DNA of 64,000 bases from a virus: positions 19,084-83,083 of IMG/VR virus record IMGVR_UViG_3300025030_000074; one strand, written 5' to 3'. The notes below the pieces were generated by a model. That model was given only the letters and a program-made list of their open reading frames with translations, did not search any database and had not been told where the DNA came from. This document shows positions 6,919 through 14,574 of the stretch, in pieces. The position numbers were made by a program, and so were the translations under genes. Numbering within the stretch: the first letter of the stretch is position 1; each line of letters starts with the position of its first letter.

Positions 6919-7008
6919 ATGTACACATTAATCGCAGCTTTCTTATTTATTAGCGCTCTAATAGTTACTTGTTACTTATTACTCAAAAAATATGACGAGG
7001 ATTTCTAA
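6919..7008 (+). CDS. 29-residue membrane peptide
   Basis: A short frame with one hydrophobic helix (residues 3-22, MYTLIAAFLFISAL..LLL) followed by a charged tail KKYDEDF. It is preceded by the leader ACCTAATACCTAAATACT that also precedes the next genes, which is the main reason to believe it is translated. Function unknown. Confidence 0.5.
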   Translation: MYTLIAAFLFISALIVTCYLLLKKYDEDF

Positions 7009-7025
7009 CCCAATACCTAAATACT

Positions 7026-7268
7026 ATGATAACACCCTTTCGAGACAAAATAGTTGAAGTGCTTGGACAGCGTCTAAACTACTGTTGGAACTCGGTTAAT
7101 GACACCACAAAAGCATTAATAGCGGATGAATTAGTAAAAATTATTACATCTGATCCACCTGTTATCGGTTCATTGCCGCACATTCATAAAGCAGGAAAGG
7201 ATGAAAATATTGATACCTGTGGAATATGCGGACACGATATTAGACACGAAATACATGTGCGATTATGA
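7026..7268 (+). CDS. small zinc-binding-like protein
   Basis: 80 residues. A helical N-terminal part precedes a C-terminal CGICGHDIRHEIH motif with two Cys and several His that could bind one zinc ion. Leader ACCCAATACCTAAATACT precedes the ATG. No specific family recognised. Confidence 0.6.
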   Translation: MITPFRDKIVEVLGQRLNYCWNSVNDTTKALIADELVKIITSDPPVIGSLPHIHKAGKDENIDTCGICGHDIRHEIHVRL

Positions 7269-7330
7269 CAAAGGAATTATCTGTTCCCTATATTTGACTA
7301 AAAATAATTACTAACCTAATACCTAACTAT

Positions 7331-7432
7331 ATGGATCCTAATTTGTTTAATATCATTTTAGACTTACTATTTATGGCTTTTGTTATTACAGCAGCCTACA
7401 TTATACGTGAAAAATATTGCAAAGATAAATAA
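7331..7432 (+). CDS. 33-residue membrane peptide
   Basis: A short frame with a hydrophobic segment from about residue 8 to 25 and a basic tail (REKYCKDK). Leader ACCTAATACCTAACTAT precedes the ATG, the same type as its neighbours. Probably an inner-membrane peptide of unknown role. Confidence 0.5.
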   Translation: MDPNLFNIILDLLFMAFVITAAYIIREKYCKDK

Positions 7433-7449
7433 CCTAATACCTAACAACT

Positions 7450-7746
7450 ATGACTAAAAACGAATACTTACTTACTTTACTTGCAGAAGAATGTGCCGAA
7501 TTATCACAGACCGCTTCTAAAGCACTAAGATTTACTACCAAAAAAATAGGACCTGGTCAGAAACTTAATAATGAACAAAGAATAGCTCAGGAATTCTTTG
7601 ACCTAATAGCTATTGTAGAATTACTACAGGAAAATGAGGTCATAGATTATTTCAAAGTTGATGAACAAAGTATTGAGAACAAAAAGAATAAAGTTGCAAA
7701 ATATATGAAGTATTCAACCAAAATAGGAGTAATTAAAGAAACCTAA
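7450..7746 (+). CDS. MazG-like nucleotide pyrophosphohydrolase
   Basis: 98 residues of the all-alpha NTP pyrophosphatase type. EECAEL at about residues 13-18 supplies the first acidic metal-binding pair, and QEFFDLIAIVELL (about 49-61) supplies the second with E and D in EFFD. The family hydrolyses (d)NTPs or related nucleotides to monophosphates and is common in phages, where it may adjust the nucleotide pool or lower alarmone signals. Leader ACCTAATACCTAACAACT precedes the start. Confidence 0.8.
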   Translation: MTKNEYLLTLLAEECAELSQTASKALRFTTKKIGPGQKLNNEQRIAQEFFDLIAIVELLQENEVIDYFKVDEQSIENKKNKVAKYMKYSTKIGVIKET

Positions 7747-7766
7747 AAAGTAATAACCTAACATGT

Positions 7767-7882
7767 GGAAAGGCACAAAAGAGTAGGTAAAGCGCATTTC
7801 CAAACTACTGAAAGGCACGGGAGAGTAGGGAAATAATGTTGTTGATGAGAACCAAAAGTGAGGAAAGGTAAGTGGGAGTAGG
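7767..7882 (+). repeat. three spaced imperfect repeats
   Basis: The unit GGAAAGG.A......GAGTAGG occurs three times, starting at 7767, 7809 and 7862, in a stretch without a supported gene (7747-8009). The last copy also forms arms with ACCTTCC at about 7888-7895. It could be a folded RNA or protein binding sites. Confidence 0.45.
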
Positions 7883-7931
7883 TCTATCACCTTCCTAATA
7901 TTACCTGAAAAACCATAAAAACCCACCATTA

Positions 7932-7962
7932 TTTCACTCTGATTAGTTTTTTTATACCTTTG
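7932..7962 (+). promoter_or_regulatory. Bacteroidota-type promoter candidate
   Basis: TTTC (7932-7935), 19 bases, TACCTTTG (7955-7962): one mismatch from the TTTG/TAnnTTTG consensus. Located 47 bases before the 8010 gene. Confidence 0.5.
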
Positions 7963-8009
7963 AGTACAACTGTCTTTAATTAACCAATTACTAACTTAAA
8001 ACCAAAACA

Positions 8010-8606
8010 ATGAAAAACCCAATAAAGGTAAAAACCACAAAGATATACAAGAATAGTCAAGAACGACATACTGTATGTAAAGGAAAATTGGTATTAGTAG
8101 TAGTTAATGAACCTACGTTATTGCATATTGAAGCAGATGGATTGTTAATGTTTTATGATAATCCTTGTATTTATAGTAACTCAAAAAATATTAGTCCAAT
8201 AATCATCTCCAAAACAGAAGAAATTGAAATTGGAGATAATTATTTGGATAGGCTTAATACCATACAAATCTGCAGTAGTAAAAAAGAAAATATTTTATAT
8301 CCTGGAGTAGCTAACAGCATAGGATCCAAAAAAGGAATAGGATTCAATAAATTTTCACTTCAAGTATATCATAAAGACTTTTTAAAGCTTTCCGATTGTT
8401 TTAAAATCCTTGCTCTACCAGAAAACTTCTCTTCCAAAACATTGAAAGATATTGTAGATGGAAAACTGAAAGATGGAGACGATGTGTTTGTTGAGGTATG
8501 TAAAGGGATGAATTATTCTTATCCTAATCTAATTACGGGAATTAAAATTGATAAAAATAATCACATCAAACTATTTCCGCTTTCTATTCCTGATGACAAT
8601 CATTAA
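8010..8606 (+). CDS. hypothetical protein
   Basis: 198 residues, predicted alpha/beta with a beta-rich N-terminal half (LVLVVVNEPTLLHIEADGLLMFYD). No recognised family and no catalytic motif. Preceded by the leader TTACTAACTTAAAACC that also precedes the genes at 8705, 9075 and 18735. Confidence 0.6.
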   Translation: MKNPIKVKTTKIYKNSQERHTVCKGKLVLVVVNEPTLLHIEADGLLMFYDNPCIYSNSKNISPIIISKTEEIEIGDNYLDRLNTIQICSSKKENILYPGVANSIGSKKGIGFNKFSLQVYHKDFLKLSDCFKILALPENFSSKTLKDIVDGKLKDGDDVFVEVCKGMNYSYPNLITGIKIDKNNHIKLFPLSIPDDNH

Positions 8607-8704
8607 AAACAGAATTTTCTCTAACTTTTACTAAAACAACATATTTTATTATTGAACACAATTATCTACGAATACTGAATTACTAACTTAAAACCATAAA
8701 AACC

Positions 8705-9061
8705 ATGAAAATAAACGGAAAAAACCCAGATACTACTTTTACCAGTTATAAAGAAATAGCTGTAAGATATTCTAGAGGTTTGTTCGGGTTAGGTAAATTA
8801 AAGGCTTCAGTAGTTGATAATTATAAACTTGAAATAGATATAGACAACAATACGGCAACTATTATTAAGGGAGACGCCACTGATTATGGCGCAAGCGCCT
8901 ATTCTATGTTTCAAGATGACTTTGATGATGTATATGAGTATGACTTAACTAACGAGAAAGATTTAGAAAAATTAACTCAATTCATAATTACAATTTTTGG
9001 TATTAACTCCAAAGAATATTTATATGTAATAACAAATACAAAAGCAAAATTACTAACTTAA
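8705..9061 (+). CDS. hypothetical protein
   Basis: 118 residues, acidic, predicted beta strands (YKLEIDIDNNTATIIKGDA) followed by an acidic helix. No family recognised. Same leader type as the 8010 gene. Confidence 0.6.
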   Translation: MKINGKNPDTTFTSYKEIAVRYSRGLFGLGKLKASVVDNYKLEIDIDNNTATIIKGDATDYGASAYSMFQDDFDDVYEYDLTNEKDLEKLTQFIITIFGINSKEYLYVITNTKAKLLT

Positions 9062-9103
9062 AATCTATAAAGCCATGGGAAAAATTGCAGATTCAATAAT
9101 TAG

Positions 9104-9415
9104 ATGAAAAATCTTATTTCATCACTAAACGATAAAGATAATTTAACAGAACAAACTACCGAAAATGAAAGCGGGTATCGTATATCCCTTATTATAGGAA
9201 GTTTTTTGGGGGCATCAGAGACACAGCCGAAAGTAGGTGCTGTGTGCTATCGGTTGCAAACGGTAGCAACTTGCCAAAGGGCACAACATATCACAGCAGA
9301 AGCAAACCACCGCAAGGTGTTGGGTGAAAGTCCACTGTTGTTAAGGGTTGAGGGCTGCCCCCAAAAAATTTACTATAAGAGGTTTTCTATTGAAGAGAAA
9401 TCTTCTATGAAGTAA
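9104..9415 (+). pseudogene. open frame run over by a structured RNA element
   Basis: A 103-codon frame coupled by an ATGA overlap to a 10-codon frame (9075-9107) that has a normal gene leader. Only its first 30 or so residues look coding; from base 9188 the frame runs through a palindromic, GC-rich element whose base pairing explains the sequence better than translation does. I read this as a small gene whose end was replaced by the element. It could still be translated as written. Confidence 0.4.
9188..9381 (+). ncRNA. structured RNA closed by a long inverted repeat
   Basis: The outer arms TTTTTTGGGGGCA (ending 9214) and TGCCCCCAAAAAA (starting 9356) pair perfectly over 13 bp and continue outward with few mismatches to about 26 bp. 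Inside: ACACAGC/GCTGTGT (9221-9245), GCTATCG/CGGTAGC (9246-9267), a TGCC/GGCA hairpin near 9272, CACC-GCAA-GGTG with a GNRA tetraloop near 9309, and the segment GGGTGAAAGTCC. This is a compact folded RNA or a small mobile element with terminal inverted repeats. I could not assign a class; the GTGAAAGTCC text recalls cores of ribozymes and riboswitches but the order of elements does not fit any I know. Confidence 0.65.
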
Positions 9416-9466
9416 AAAGGTTTCACCAGCAGGTTTATTTCTTAACTTTAACTAAATTAACTAACT

Positions 9467-9847
9467 ATGGGAACACTAATAACAATAACCGAAAACCTGG
9501 CTAGGACAGAGAAGTTATACTTCGTGAAAAAGATAATGACAATTGCTAGTTTAGTAAATGCTCCTCATCACAAAGAAGTTGAACTCTTTGACCGTCTATG
9601 GGATATAGATAATATAGAACAACTTAAAAAAACTTTGACCCTTTTCGAAAAGAACGTTTCTAATATGGAAACTGATAGAAAAGAAAAAGTTCAGCTTAAG
9701 ATGGAAAATCATCTCCGTAACTTACAAGCTAAAATACTCAATCTTAAAAGATGGAACGAAGATGTGGTTATGACAGAGATTTATGAAACTGAAAAGAACA
9801 TGTTGTTAGAAGATTTGAGAAAAATAACAGGTAAATACTACTATTAA
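9467..9847 (+). CDS. hypothetical helical protein
   Basis: 126 residues, mostly helical with coiled-coil-like heptads in the second half (KVQLKMENHLRNLQAKILNL). No known family. Ends two bases before the next start. Confidence 0.6.
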   Translation: MGTLITITENLARTEKLYFVKKIMTIASLVNAPHHKEVELFDRLWDIDNIEQLKKTLTLFEKNVSNMETDRKEKVQLKMENHLRNLQAKILNLKRWNEDVVMTEIYETEKNMLLEDLRKITGKYYY

Positions 9848-9848
9848 A

Positions 9849-10130
9849 ATGAAAACAGCAGAAAAAATATTAACAAAATATATTGGAGTTGATGATCCTA
9901 GTACATATTCAAAAGGAGATATTTTACTAGCCATGGAAGAATATGCTATAGAATATCATCGGTTAAAACTATGTGAAAATACAGAGAATTACACGGAAAA
10001 AGACCTGAAATATGCATACAACACGGGAACAAGAAATGGAATAATGCAAGAAGCTGGATTAGAAGCTGATTATGGTTTCCAAATGTATCTTCAACATCTT
10101 AAACAAGACAAAATAACCAATAAACCATAA
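9849..10130 (+). CDS. hypothetical protein with TEKDL..A...G motif
   Basis: 93 residues. The motif YTEKDLKYAYNTGTRNGIM and the later YLQHLKQ are also found, changed, in the next gene (FTEEDLRKSFKAGFERGYE ... YLEFLKQ), so both share a small helical module that is common in phages of Bacteroidota. Its first 12 codons are repeated exactly at 10834. Confidence 0.6.
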   Translation: MKTAEKILTKYIGVDDPSTYSKGDILLAMEEYAIEYHRLKLCENTENYTEKDLKYAYNTGTRNGIMQEAGLEADYGFQMYLQHLKQDKITNKP

Positions 10131-10134
10131 CAAA

Positions 10135-10827
10135 ATGACAAAAACTCATAAAGCAATCAAAATAGATGATAACAAATATGTTATCGTTGATGAAGAATCA
10201 GAAATAAAAGAAAACCAATTAGGTATATTTAATCATCCTGAGCATGGCAATATAATTGGATTATGGTTAGGTAATGGATTTGATTATTCGTTGAATAGTT
10301 ATGCGGAAAATACATTTAATTTTATTCATACTAATCCAATTCCTAAAAAGGGTTTGATAATAGCCACTATAAATCATCCATTAAAAGGAATACCTGAAAT
10401 AGTTATTAAGAATGAAGTTAATTTATTCAAACTTCTTGAGAATATTGAATCTACTATTCATAAACAATTTGGATTCACATTACTTATTCAACTTCAATTT
10501 GAAAGATTGTATAAATATCAATTAGCACAAAAAAAGTATCAGTTTACAGAAGAAGATTTAAGGAAATCCTTTAAAGCTGGATTTGAAAGAGGATATGAAG
10601 CATCACCAATAGAACCTGATAAATATAAAAGTCCAAATATTGATGATTATTTAGAATTCCTTAAACAACCTAAAGAAATTGAAACTGTTGAGTTGGAATA
10701 TGAAGAGTTAGGTGGAGATAATAAAACTAACAGTTTTGGTAAAAAACAGATTTACTATCAACAACTAAAAATTTATGACAAAGAAAAAAATCAAATTATA
10801 CCAGTTAAAATTAACTATAAAACCTAA
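10135..10827 (+). CDS. hypothetical protein with N-terminal unknown domain and shared helical module
   Basis: 230 residues. The first 90 residues form a beta-rich unknown domain; residues about 137-182 carry the FTEEDLRKSF..GFERGYE...DDYLEFLKQ module shared with the upstream gene; the tail is Glu-rich and then basic. Role unknown. Confidence 0.6.
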   Translation: MTKTHKAIKIDDNKYVIVDEESEIKENQLGIFNHPEHGNIIGLWLGNGFDYSLNSYAENTFNFIHTNPIPKKGLIIATINHPLKGIPEIVIKNEVNLFKLLENIESTIHKQFGFTLLIQLQFERLYKYQLAQKKYQFTEEDLRKSFKAGFERGYEASPIEPDKYKSPNIDDYLEFLKQPKEIETVELEYEELGGDNKTNSFGKKQIYYQQLKIYDKEKNQIIPVKINYKT

Positions 10828-10833
10828 AATAAA

Positions 10834-10872
10834 ATGAAAACAGCAGAAAAAATATTAACAAAATATATATGA
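10834..10872 (+). pseudogene. truncated duplicate of the 9849 gene start
   Basis: The first 12 codons of the gene at 9849 recur here with the preceding AAA context, about 36 identical bases, then hit TGA. A remnant of a local duplication. Confidence 0.7.
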
Positions 10873-10876
10873 AAAA

Positions 10877-11029
10877 ATGAAAAAAAACTGCGAATTTTGC
10901 GGAAAAATAGTAGAAGACAGCGATTCTGATAGTTCTAATAAGGTCTTCTGTTCCAGTAAATGTGAGATAGAAGCTGAAAAAACTTTCTCTTTTGTTGAAG
11001 AAGATGATGATACTTTTCTATTTATATGA
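10877..11029 (+). CDS. 50-residue zinc-finger-like protein
   Basis: CEFCGK near the start and FCSSKCE near residue 26 give a CxxC...CxxxC arrangement like small treble-clef fingers. Acidic C-terminal tail. Overlaps the next gene by an ATGA. Confidence 0.6.
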   Translation: MKKNCEFCGKIVEDSDSDSSNKVFCSSKCEIEAEKTFSFVEEDDDTFLFI

Positions 11030-11175
11030 CCCTATTAGAATTACTATTCCCCAAAGCAGCAAAGGCTGCAAGAGAAAAAGCCTTCAAAGCTGGTCATCTT
11101 GTTCCTATCTCTCATAAAGGAAAACTATACTTTGTTAAATCAGAAAAGGAATTTATTAAAATAATTAAAACATAA
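11026..11175 (+). CDS. 49-residue basic protein
   Basis: A small basic, helical protein (KAAKAAREKAFKAGH then a short strand KGKLYFVKSEKEF). No family recognised. ATGA overlap with the upstream zinc-finger gene supports translation. Confidence 0.5.
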   Translation: MTLLELLFPKAAKAAREKAFKAGHLVPISHKGKLYFVKSEKEFIKIIKT

Positions 11176-11180
11176 AACTT

Positions 11181-11387
11181 ATGAAACAAAAATCAATAGA
11201 TTCTATATTAAAAAGATATGTTGACAATTCTGAATATGCCGAGAAAGTTAACAAATATATTTCTGAACGTGAAAGTAAGGAACCATATACTGTGGACTTC
11301 GTCCAAAGTATTCTTAAATCTATGTCCTGGAAACAATTAAGTTTTCTTAACTTTGATATTATGCCAAAATATGAACAACTATCTTAG
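11181..11387 (+). CDS. hypothetical protein
   Basis: 68 residues, charged and helical. No recognised motif. Part of the run of small genes, with only five bases between it and the upstream stop. Confidence 0.5.
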   Translation: MKQKSIDSILKRYVDNSEYAEKVNKYISERESKEPYTVDFVQSILKSMSWKQLSFLNFDIMPKYEQLS

Positions 11388-11502
11388 CCATCAAAACAAT
11401 CATAATAATAACAACAGAGAAGCTATTATAATTGCAGCTGCAATAGTAATTTCCTTCTTGTTGTTCACTTTTTACAAGTTAATGGAGGCTATTTTAAAAT
11501 AA
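11371..11502 (+). CDS. 43-residue single-span membrane peptide
   Basis: An Asn/His-rich N-terminal segment followed by one hydrophobic helix (REAIIIAAAIVISFLLFTFY). Overlaps the end of the upstream gene by 17 bases. Unknown function. Confidence 0.5.
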   Translation: MNNYLSHQNNHNNNNREAIIIAAAIVISFLLFTFYKLMEAILK

Positions 11503-11507
11503 AGATT

Positions 11508-11729
11508 ATGACAAACAACAAATTAAGATTAACTTCTATAACTTTTAACCGCGATCTTGAAGGAAAACGTCCATTCCAAGGATACCTATCCTTTTTTGAT
11601 AAAAACTTTCATACAATAAATTTAGATATGAACGATAAAACAACAAAAGAATCTGTAAAGAGGCTAAAAGTTATAGCAAGAAGAGAAGTAAAGAAGTTTG
11701 CAGCTTCTTTAAAAAGAGCTTTAAAATAA
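11508..11729 (+). CDS. hypothetical basic protein
   Basis: 73 residues with a beta-rich first half (LTSITFNRDL, GYLSFFDKNFHTINLDM) and a basic C-terminal helix (VKRLKVIARREVKKF). It could bind nucleic acid; no family recognised. Confidence 0.55.
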   Translation: MTNNKLRLTSITFNRDLEGKRPFQGYLSFFDKNFHTINLDMNDKTTKESVKRLKVIARREVKKFAASLKRALK

Positions 11730-11762
11730 ATTAATTTAATTAACTAAAAACTAAAAGATGTT

Positions 11763-11960
11763 ATGAAAACACAAGTATTTTGCCAAAAGAATCTTCCTAT
11801 ATCAAAAATAGGAGAAAGAGTAGAAAAAATAAAATTAAGAATGATGGGATCAGAGAGTTTTTGGGATAAAGGAAGAAAGGAATTAGGTGATTGCGGAAAT
11901 CCTGTAATCTTAGTATTTGCAGAACAAGATAAATCTTCCAAAACAGTATTATTTATTTAA
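11763..11960 (+). CDS. hypothetical small protein
   Basis: 65 residues, no known family. Chosen over the overlapping opposite-strand frame because all neighbours run on the + strand and an A-rich leader precedes this ATG. Confidence 0.45.
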   Translation: MKTQVFCQKNLPISKIGERVEKIKLRMMGSESFWDKGRKELGDCGNPVILVFAEQDKSSKTVLFI

Positions 11961-11995
11961 AATTAACTAAATTATTAACTAAAACTCATAAAACT

Positions 11996-12289
11996 ATGAC
12001 AAACTACAAACCAATAACAGATAACGAGTTTGAACTTATTCACAAAGCAATTCACAATTTAGAAGTTGGAAAAACTATTCTTATAGGAGAAAAAGAGTAT
12101 CCTATTGGAAAATCAAACAATGGATGCAAATATATCCAATGCAGAGGAATTAGATTTATGGAACAAAATAAAGATAAAACCTCTGAGTATGCTAAAAGGG
12201 CAAGGGAAGGAGAAAAGATAACCTGGGGAATACGAAGTGCTAAACCTTGGATGTTATTTGACGGAAATAAACTAAAAAGAAGTTATTAA
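11996..12289 (+). CDS. hypothetical protein
   Basis: 97 residues, alpha/beta, with a conserved-looking centre (EKEYPIGKSNNGCKYIQC) and Trp-rich end. Leader TTAACTAAAACTCATAAAACT precedes the start (shown in part). No family recognised. Confidence 0.55.
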   Translation: MTNYKPITDNEFELIHKAIHNLEVGKTILIGEKEYPIGKSNNGCKYIQCRGIRFMEQNKDKTSEYAKRAREGEKITWGIRSAKPWMLFDGNKLKRSY

Positions 12290-12304
12290 CCAAAAACTAT
12301 TACT

Positions 12305-13708
12305 ATGGAAACCAAAAAAATAGACTCTTTAACAAAAGAACAAGTTTCAAAGTTAGAGATTTATAAAAATAAGTTTTTAGATAAATTCTTTAATCCTAAA
12401 AAAGAAGCTTCTTTCAAAGAGGTTAAAGAATACGTATATTGGTTATATAAGTTTTGCAATTTAGAAAAACCTATTACCATTCTTGTCAATTCTCCTTATG
12501 AATGCGTAATTGCTTATCAATATTGTAAAATGTTATTTCCCATTTTATACAAAAACATTACTCAAATAAATAGCCAAATGGAGAACCAAGTGTGGGACCA
12601 AGTGGGGGACCAAGTGAGAAACCAAGTGTGGAACCAAGTGGGGAACCAAGTGAGAAACCAAGTGTGGAACCAAGTAGGGGACCAAGTGAGGAACCAAGTG
12701 AGAAACCAAGTGAGAAACCAAGTGAGAAACCAAGTGTGGAACCAAGTGGGGAACCAAGTGTGGAACCAAGTAGGGGACCAAGTGAGGAACCAAGTGAGAA
12801 ACCAAGTGTGGAACCAAGTAGGGAACCAAGTGTGGAACCAAGTGGGGGACCAAGTGTGGAACCAAGTGGGGGACCAAGTGAGTGACCAAGTGATGAACCA
12901 AGTGATGAACCAAGTAGGGAACCAAGTGTGGAACCAAGTGGGGGACCAAGTGTGGAACCAAGTGAGTGACCAAGTGAGGAACCAAGTGGAAAAAGAAGTA
13001 AAAGTAAGTTATATAGATCCCAGTTACTCTTTGTCTGCTTTTAATAGTTGGATATCTTTCTATGATTTCTTTGATAAAGAGTTAAATATCTATAAGGAAT
13101 CTACAAAAAAAATATTTAATGAGTATTCTAAAATATTAGATTTGAATATTTTTTGGGGACTTACTTTTAGTACCCTTTGCATAGTTTCTAAAAATGCAAC
13201 AACTATTCACAGAAATGCTAATTTCCAATTACATTCATCTAAAGGTCCTGCCATTATATTTCCAAAAGGAGAGTCAGGATATTCCTATAAGATGTATTTT
13301 ATAAATGGAAGATCAATTCCCAGAGAAATTGCAGAAATTTCGTTAAATAATGAACTAACAAAAGAAGTTTTCATTAACGAAAAAAATGATGAATATAAAA
13401 GTGCCTGGTATGCATATAGTGGAGAAGAAAAAATGTTGAAAATACTTGAAGCTATAGAAATAGACCGTTTTACAGTTACACACAACAACGAGGAAGAAGA
13501 AACAATAACTCTTTTTAAAACTAAAGAAAACCTGAATAAAGTAGAAAATAAACCTTATGCATGGTTAAAAAGAATTTGTCCTTCTACTGGAACTGTCTAT
13601 CTTACTTCTACTAATCCGGATTTTGATAAGGCGGAAGCTGCTGCCCGGTTTCATCGTCCAGATTTTGTTCCAACTACTGTAGGATATAGATGGTATAGTC
13701 GTTCTTAA
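12305..13708 (+). CDS. repeat-expanded protein, DUF6745-like C-terminal part
   Basis: 467 residues in three parts. Residues 1-93 are an unknown helical domain. Residues 94-229 are 34 copies of a four-residue unit xxQV ([20 protein letters not shown]), encoded by a 12-bp tandem repeat. Residues 230-467 carry text such as [20 protein letters not shown] and FINGRSIP, which resembles DUF6745 proteins, where similar xxQV repeats also occur. A period of four with V and W at fixed places would suit a regular helix or solenoid that can vary in length. Function unknown. Confidence 0.7.
   Translation: METKKIDSLTKEQVSKLEIYKNKFLDKFFNPKKEASFKEVKEYVYWLYKFCNLEKPITILVNSPYECVIAYQYCKMLFPILYKNITQINSQMENQVWDQVGDQVRNQVWNQVGNQVRNQVWNQVGDQVRNQVRNQVRNQVRNQVWNQVGNQVWNQVGDQVRNQVRNQVWNQVGNQVWNQVGDQVWNQVGDQVSDQVMNQVMNQVGNQVWNQVGDQVWNQVSDQVRNQVEKEVKVSYIDPSYSLSAFNSWISFYDFFDKELNIYKESTKKIFNEYSKILDLNIFWGLTFSTLCIVSKNATTIHRNANFQLHSSKGPAIIFPKGESGYSYKMYFINGRSIPREIAEISLNNELTKEVFINEKNDEYKSAWYAYSGEEKMLKILEAIEIDRFTVTHNNEEEETITLFKTKENLNKVENKPYAWLKRICPSTGTVYLTSTNPDFDKAEAAARFHRPDFVPTTVGYRWYSRS
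12584..12988 (+). repeat. 12-bp coding tandem repeat, about 34 units
   Basis: Units of the form (G)RACCAAGTGNR with small substitutions; the length is a multiple of three so all units keep the frame. The regularity also keeps the opposite strand and another + frame open, which explains apparent genes there. Confidence 0.95.
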
Positions 13709-13743
13709 TTAACTAATTTATTAACAATTAAAAATAAAAAACT

Positions 13744-14130
13744 ATGAAATTTACAAATGTTAACATAATGGGAGGAGATGTACAATGCTATGGTATTGAA
13801 TCCTTACCTGAAAATCTTAAAAAGGTAACCAATATAAAAGAAAAGATAATTGCCAGAGGAGAAATATCTGGACATTGTCACATCTTAACGGGAGATGTAG
13901 AGCTCTTTAAAGATGAAAAAGGAAATCTATTTGCTTGTGTAGGTTCTGATGGGGCATACCATCAGCATTACAAAGAATCCATGGTTAAAGAAGAAACCTT
14001 TAATGAACTGAAAAACATATCTAATTGCGATCATACTAAGGAATGCAAATTACCAAAAGGTAATTATTCCATAGGGATAGACCGTCAATACGATCCTAAT
14101 GCTAAAAGTTGGATCAAGAATGTGGATTAA
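13744..14130 (+). CDS. hypothetical protein with GEISGHCH motif
   Basis: 128 residues. ARGEISGHCHILTGDVELF near residue 37 gives a His-rich motif like the RGEATGHxH text of many small phage proteins of unknown role; a second His cluster (YHQHY) and two Cys in SNCDHTKEC follow, so metal binding is possible. Neighbour of the repeat protein. Confidence 0.6.
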   Translation: MKFTNVNIMGGDVQCYGIESLPENLKKVTNIKEKIIARGEISGHCHILTGDVELFKDEKGNLFACVGSDGAYHQHYKESMVKEETFNELKNISNCDHTKECKLPKGNYSIGIDRQYDPNAKSWIKNVD

Positions 14131-14161
14131 ACTATAAATTCTTTAACTTAATCTAAAAACT

Positions 14162-14362
14162 ATGACAAATAACCAAACAAAGGATATTCAAAATATAGTA
14201 AGAAATTTATTAGACTTTTCAGAAAGGTTAAGGTATCTTCATAACGAAGATACGGAATATAGTCCTACAAGGAATAATATTCCGAATTCTATAGTTTTTA
14301 TAGAACGTGCTGCAGATGAACTTAAAGAAATAACAAAAGAAGAATTTTTGAAAGCAGTATGA
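14162..14362 (+). CDS. hypothetical small protein
   Basis: 66 residues, charged and helical, no motif. Overlaps the metallophosphatase start by four bases (ATGA), so the two are co-translated. Confidence 0.5.
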   Translation: MTNNQTKDIQNIVRNLLDFSERLRYLHNEDTEYSPTRNNIPNSIVFIERAADELKEITKEEFLKAV

Positions 14363-14574
14363 CGAATAAACTATTAGTAATAGGAGATATCCATGGAAGA
14401 GAACTTTGGAAAAATATAGTAACCTCCCATAGAGATGCCGATATGGTTATTTTTATGGGAGACTACTTTGATTCTTTTCATGTGGATCCTTCTGTACAAA
14501 TTCAGAACTTTAAAGCTATAATTGAATATAAGAAATTAAATGAAGACAAAGTTGTGTTGTTACTAGGAAATCAT
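14359..14574 (+). CDS. metallophosphatase, first exon
   Basis: Codes for the N-terminal 72 residues of a calcineurin-like phosphoesterase of the Ser/Thr-phosphatase or Ap4A-hydrolase type: GDIHG (motif I, residues 8-12), GDYFD (motif II) and GNH, which is the first part of motif III. The frame then runs into a group I intron and stops after three codons. The Asp that must follow GNH is the first codon of the second exon at 15561. The spliced protein is 236 residues. Confidence 0.85.

Noticed and set aside
9188-9381. Cobalamin riboswitch or RNase P RNA suggested by GTGAAAGTCC
   Set aside because: The other conserved boxes are absent or in the wrong order, and no transport or cobalamin gene follows.
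12545-12985. Long - strand frame of V/P/H/L repeats and a + strand frame of PSxE repeats over the same bases
   Set aside because: Both are produced by the 12-bp repeat staying open in other frames; the 467-residue frame has sensible flanking domains.
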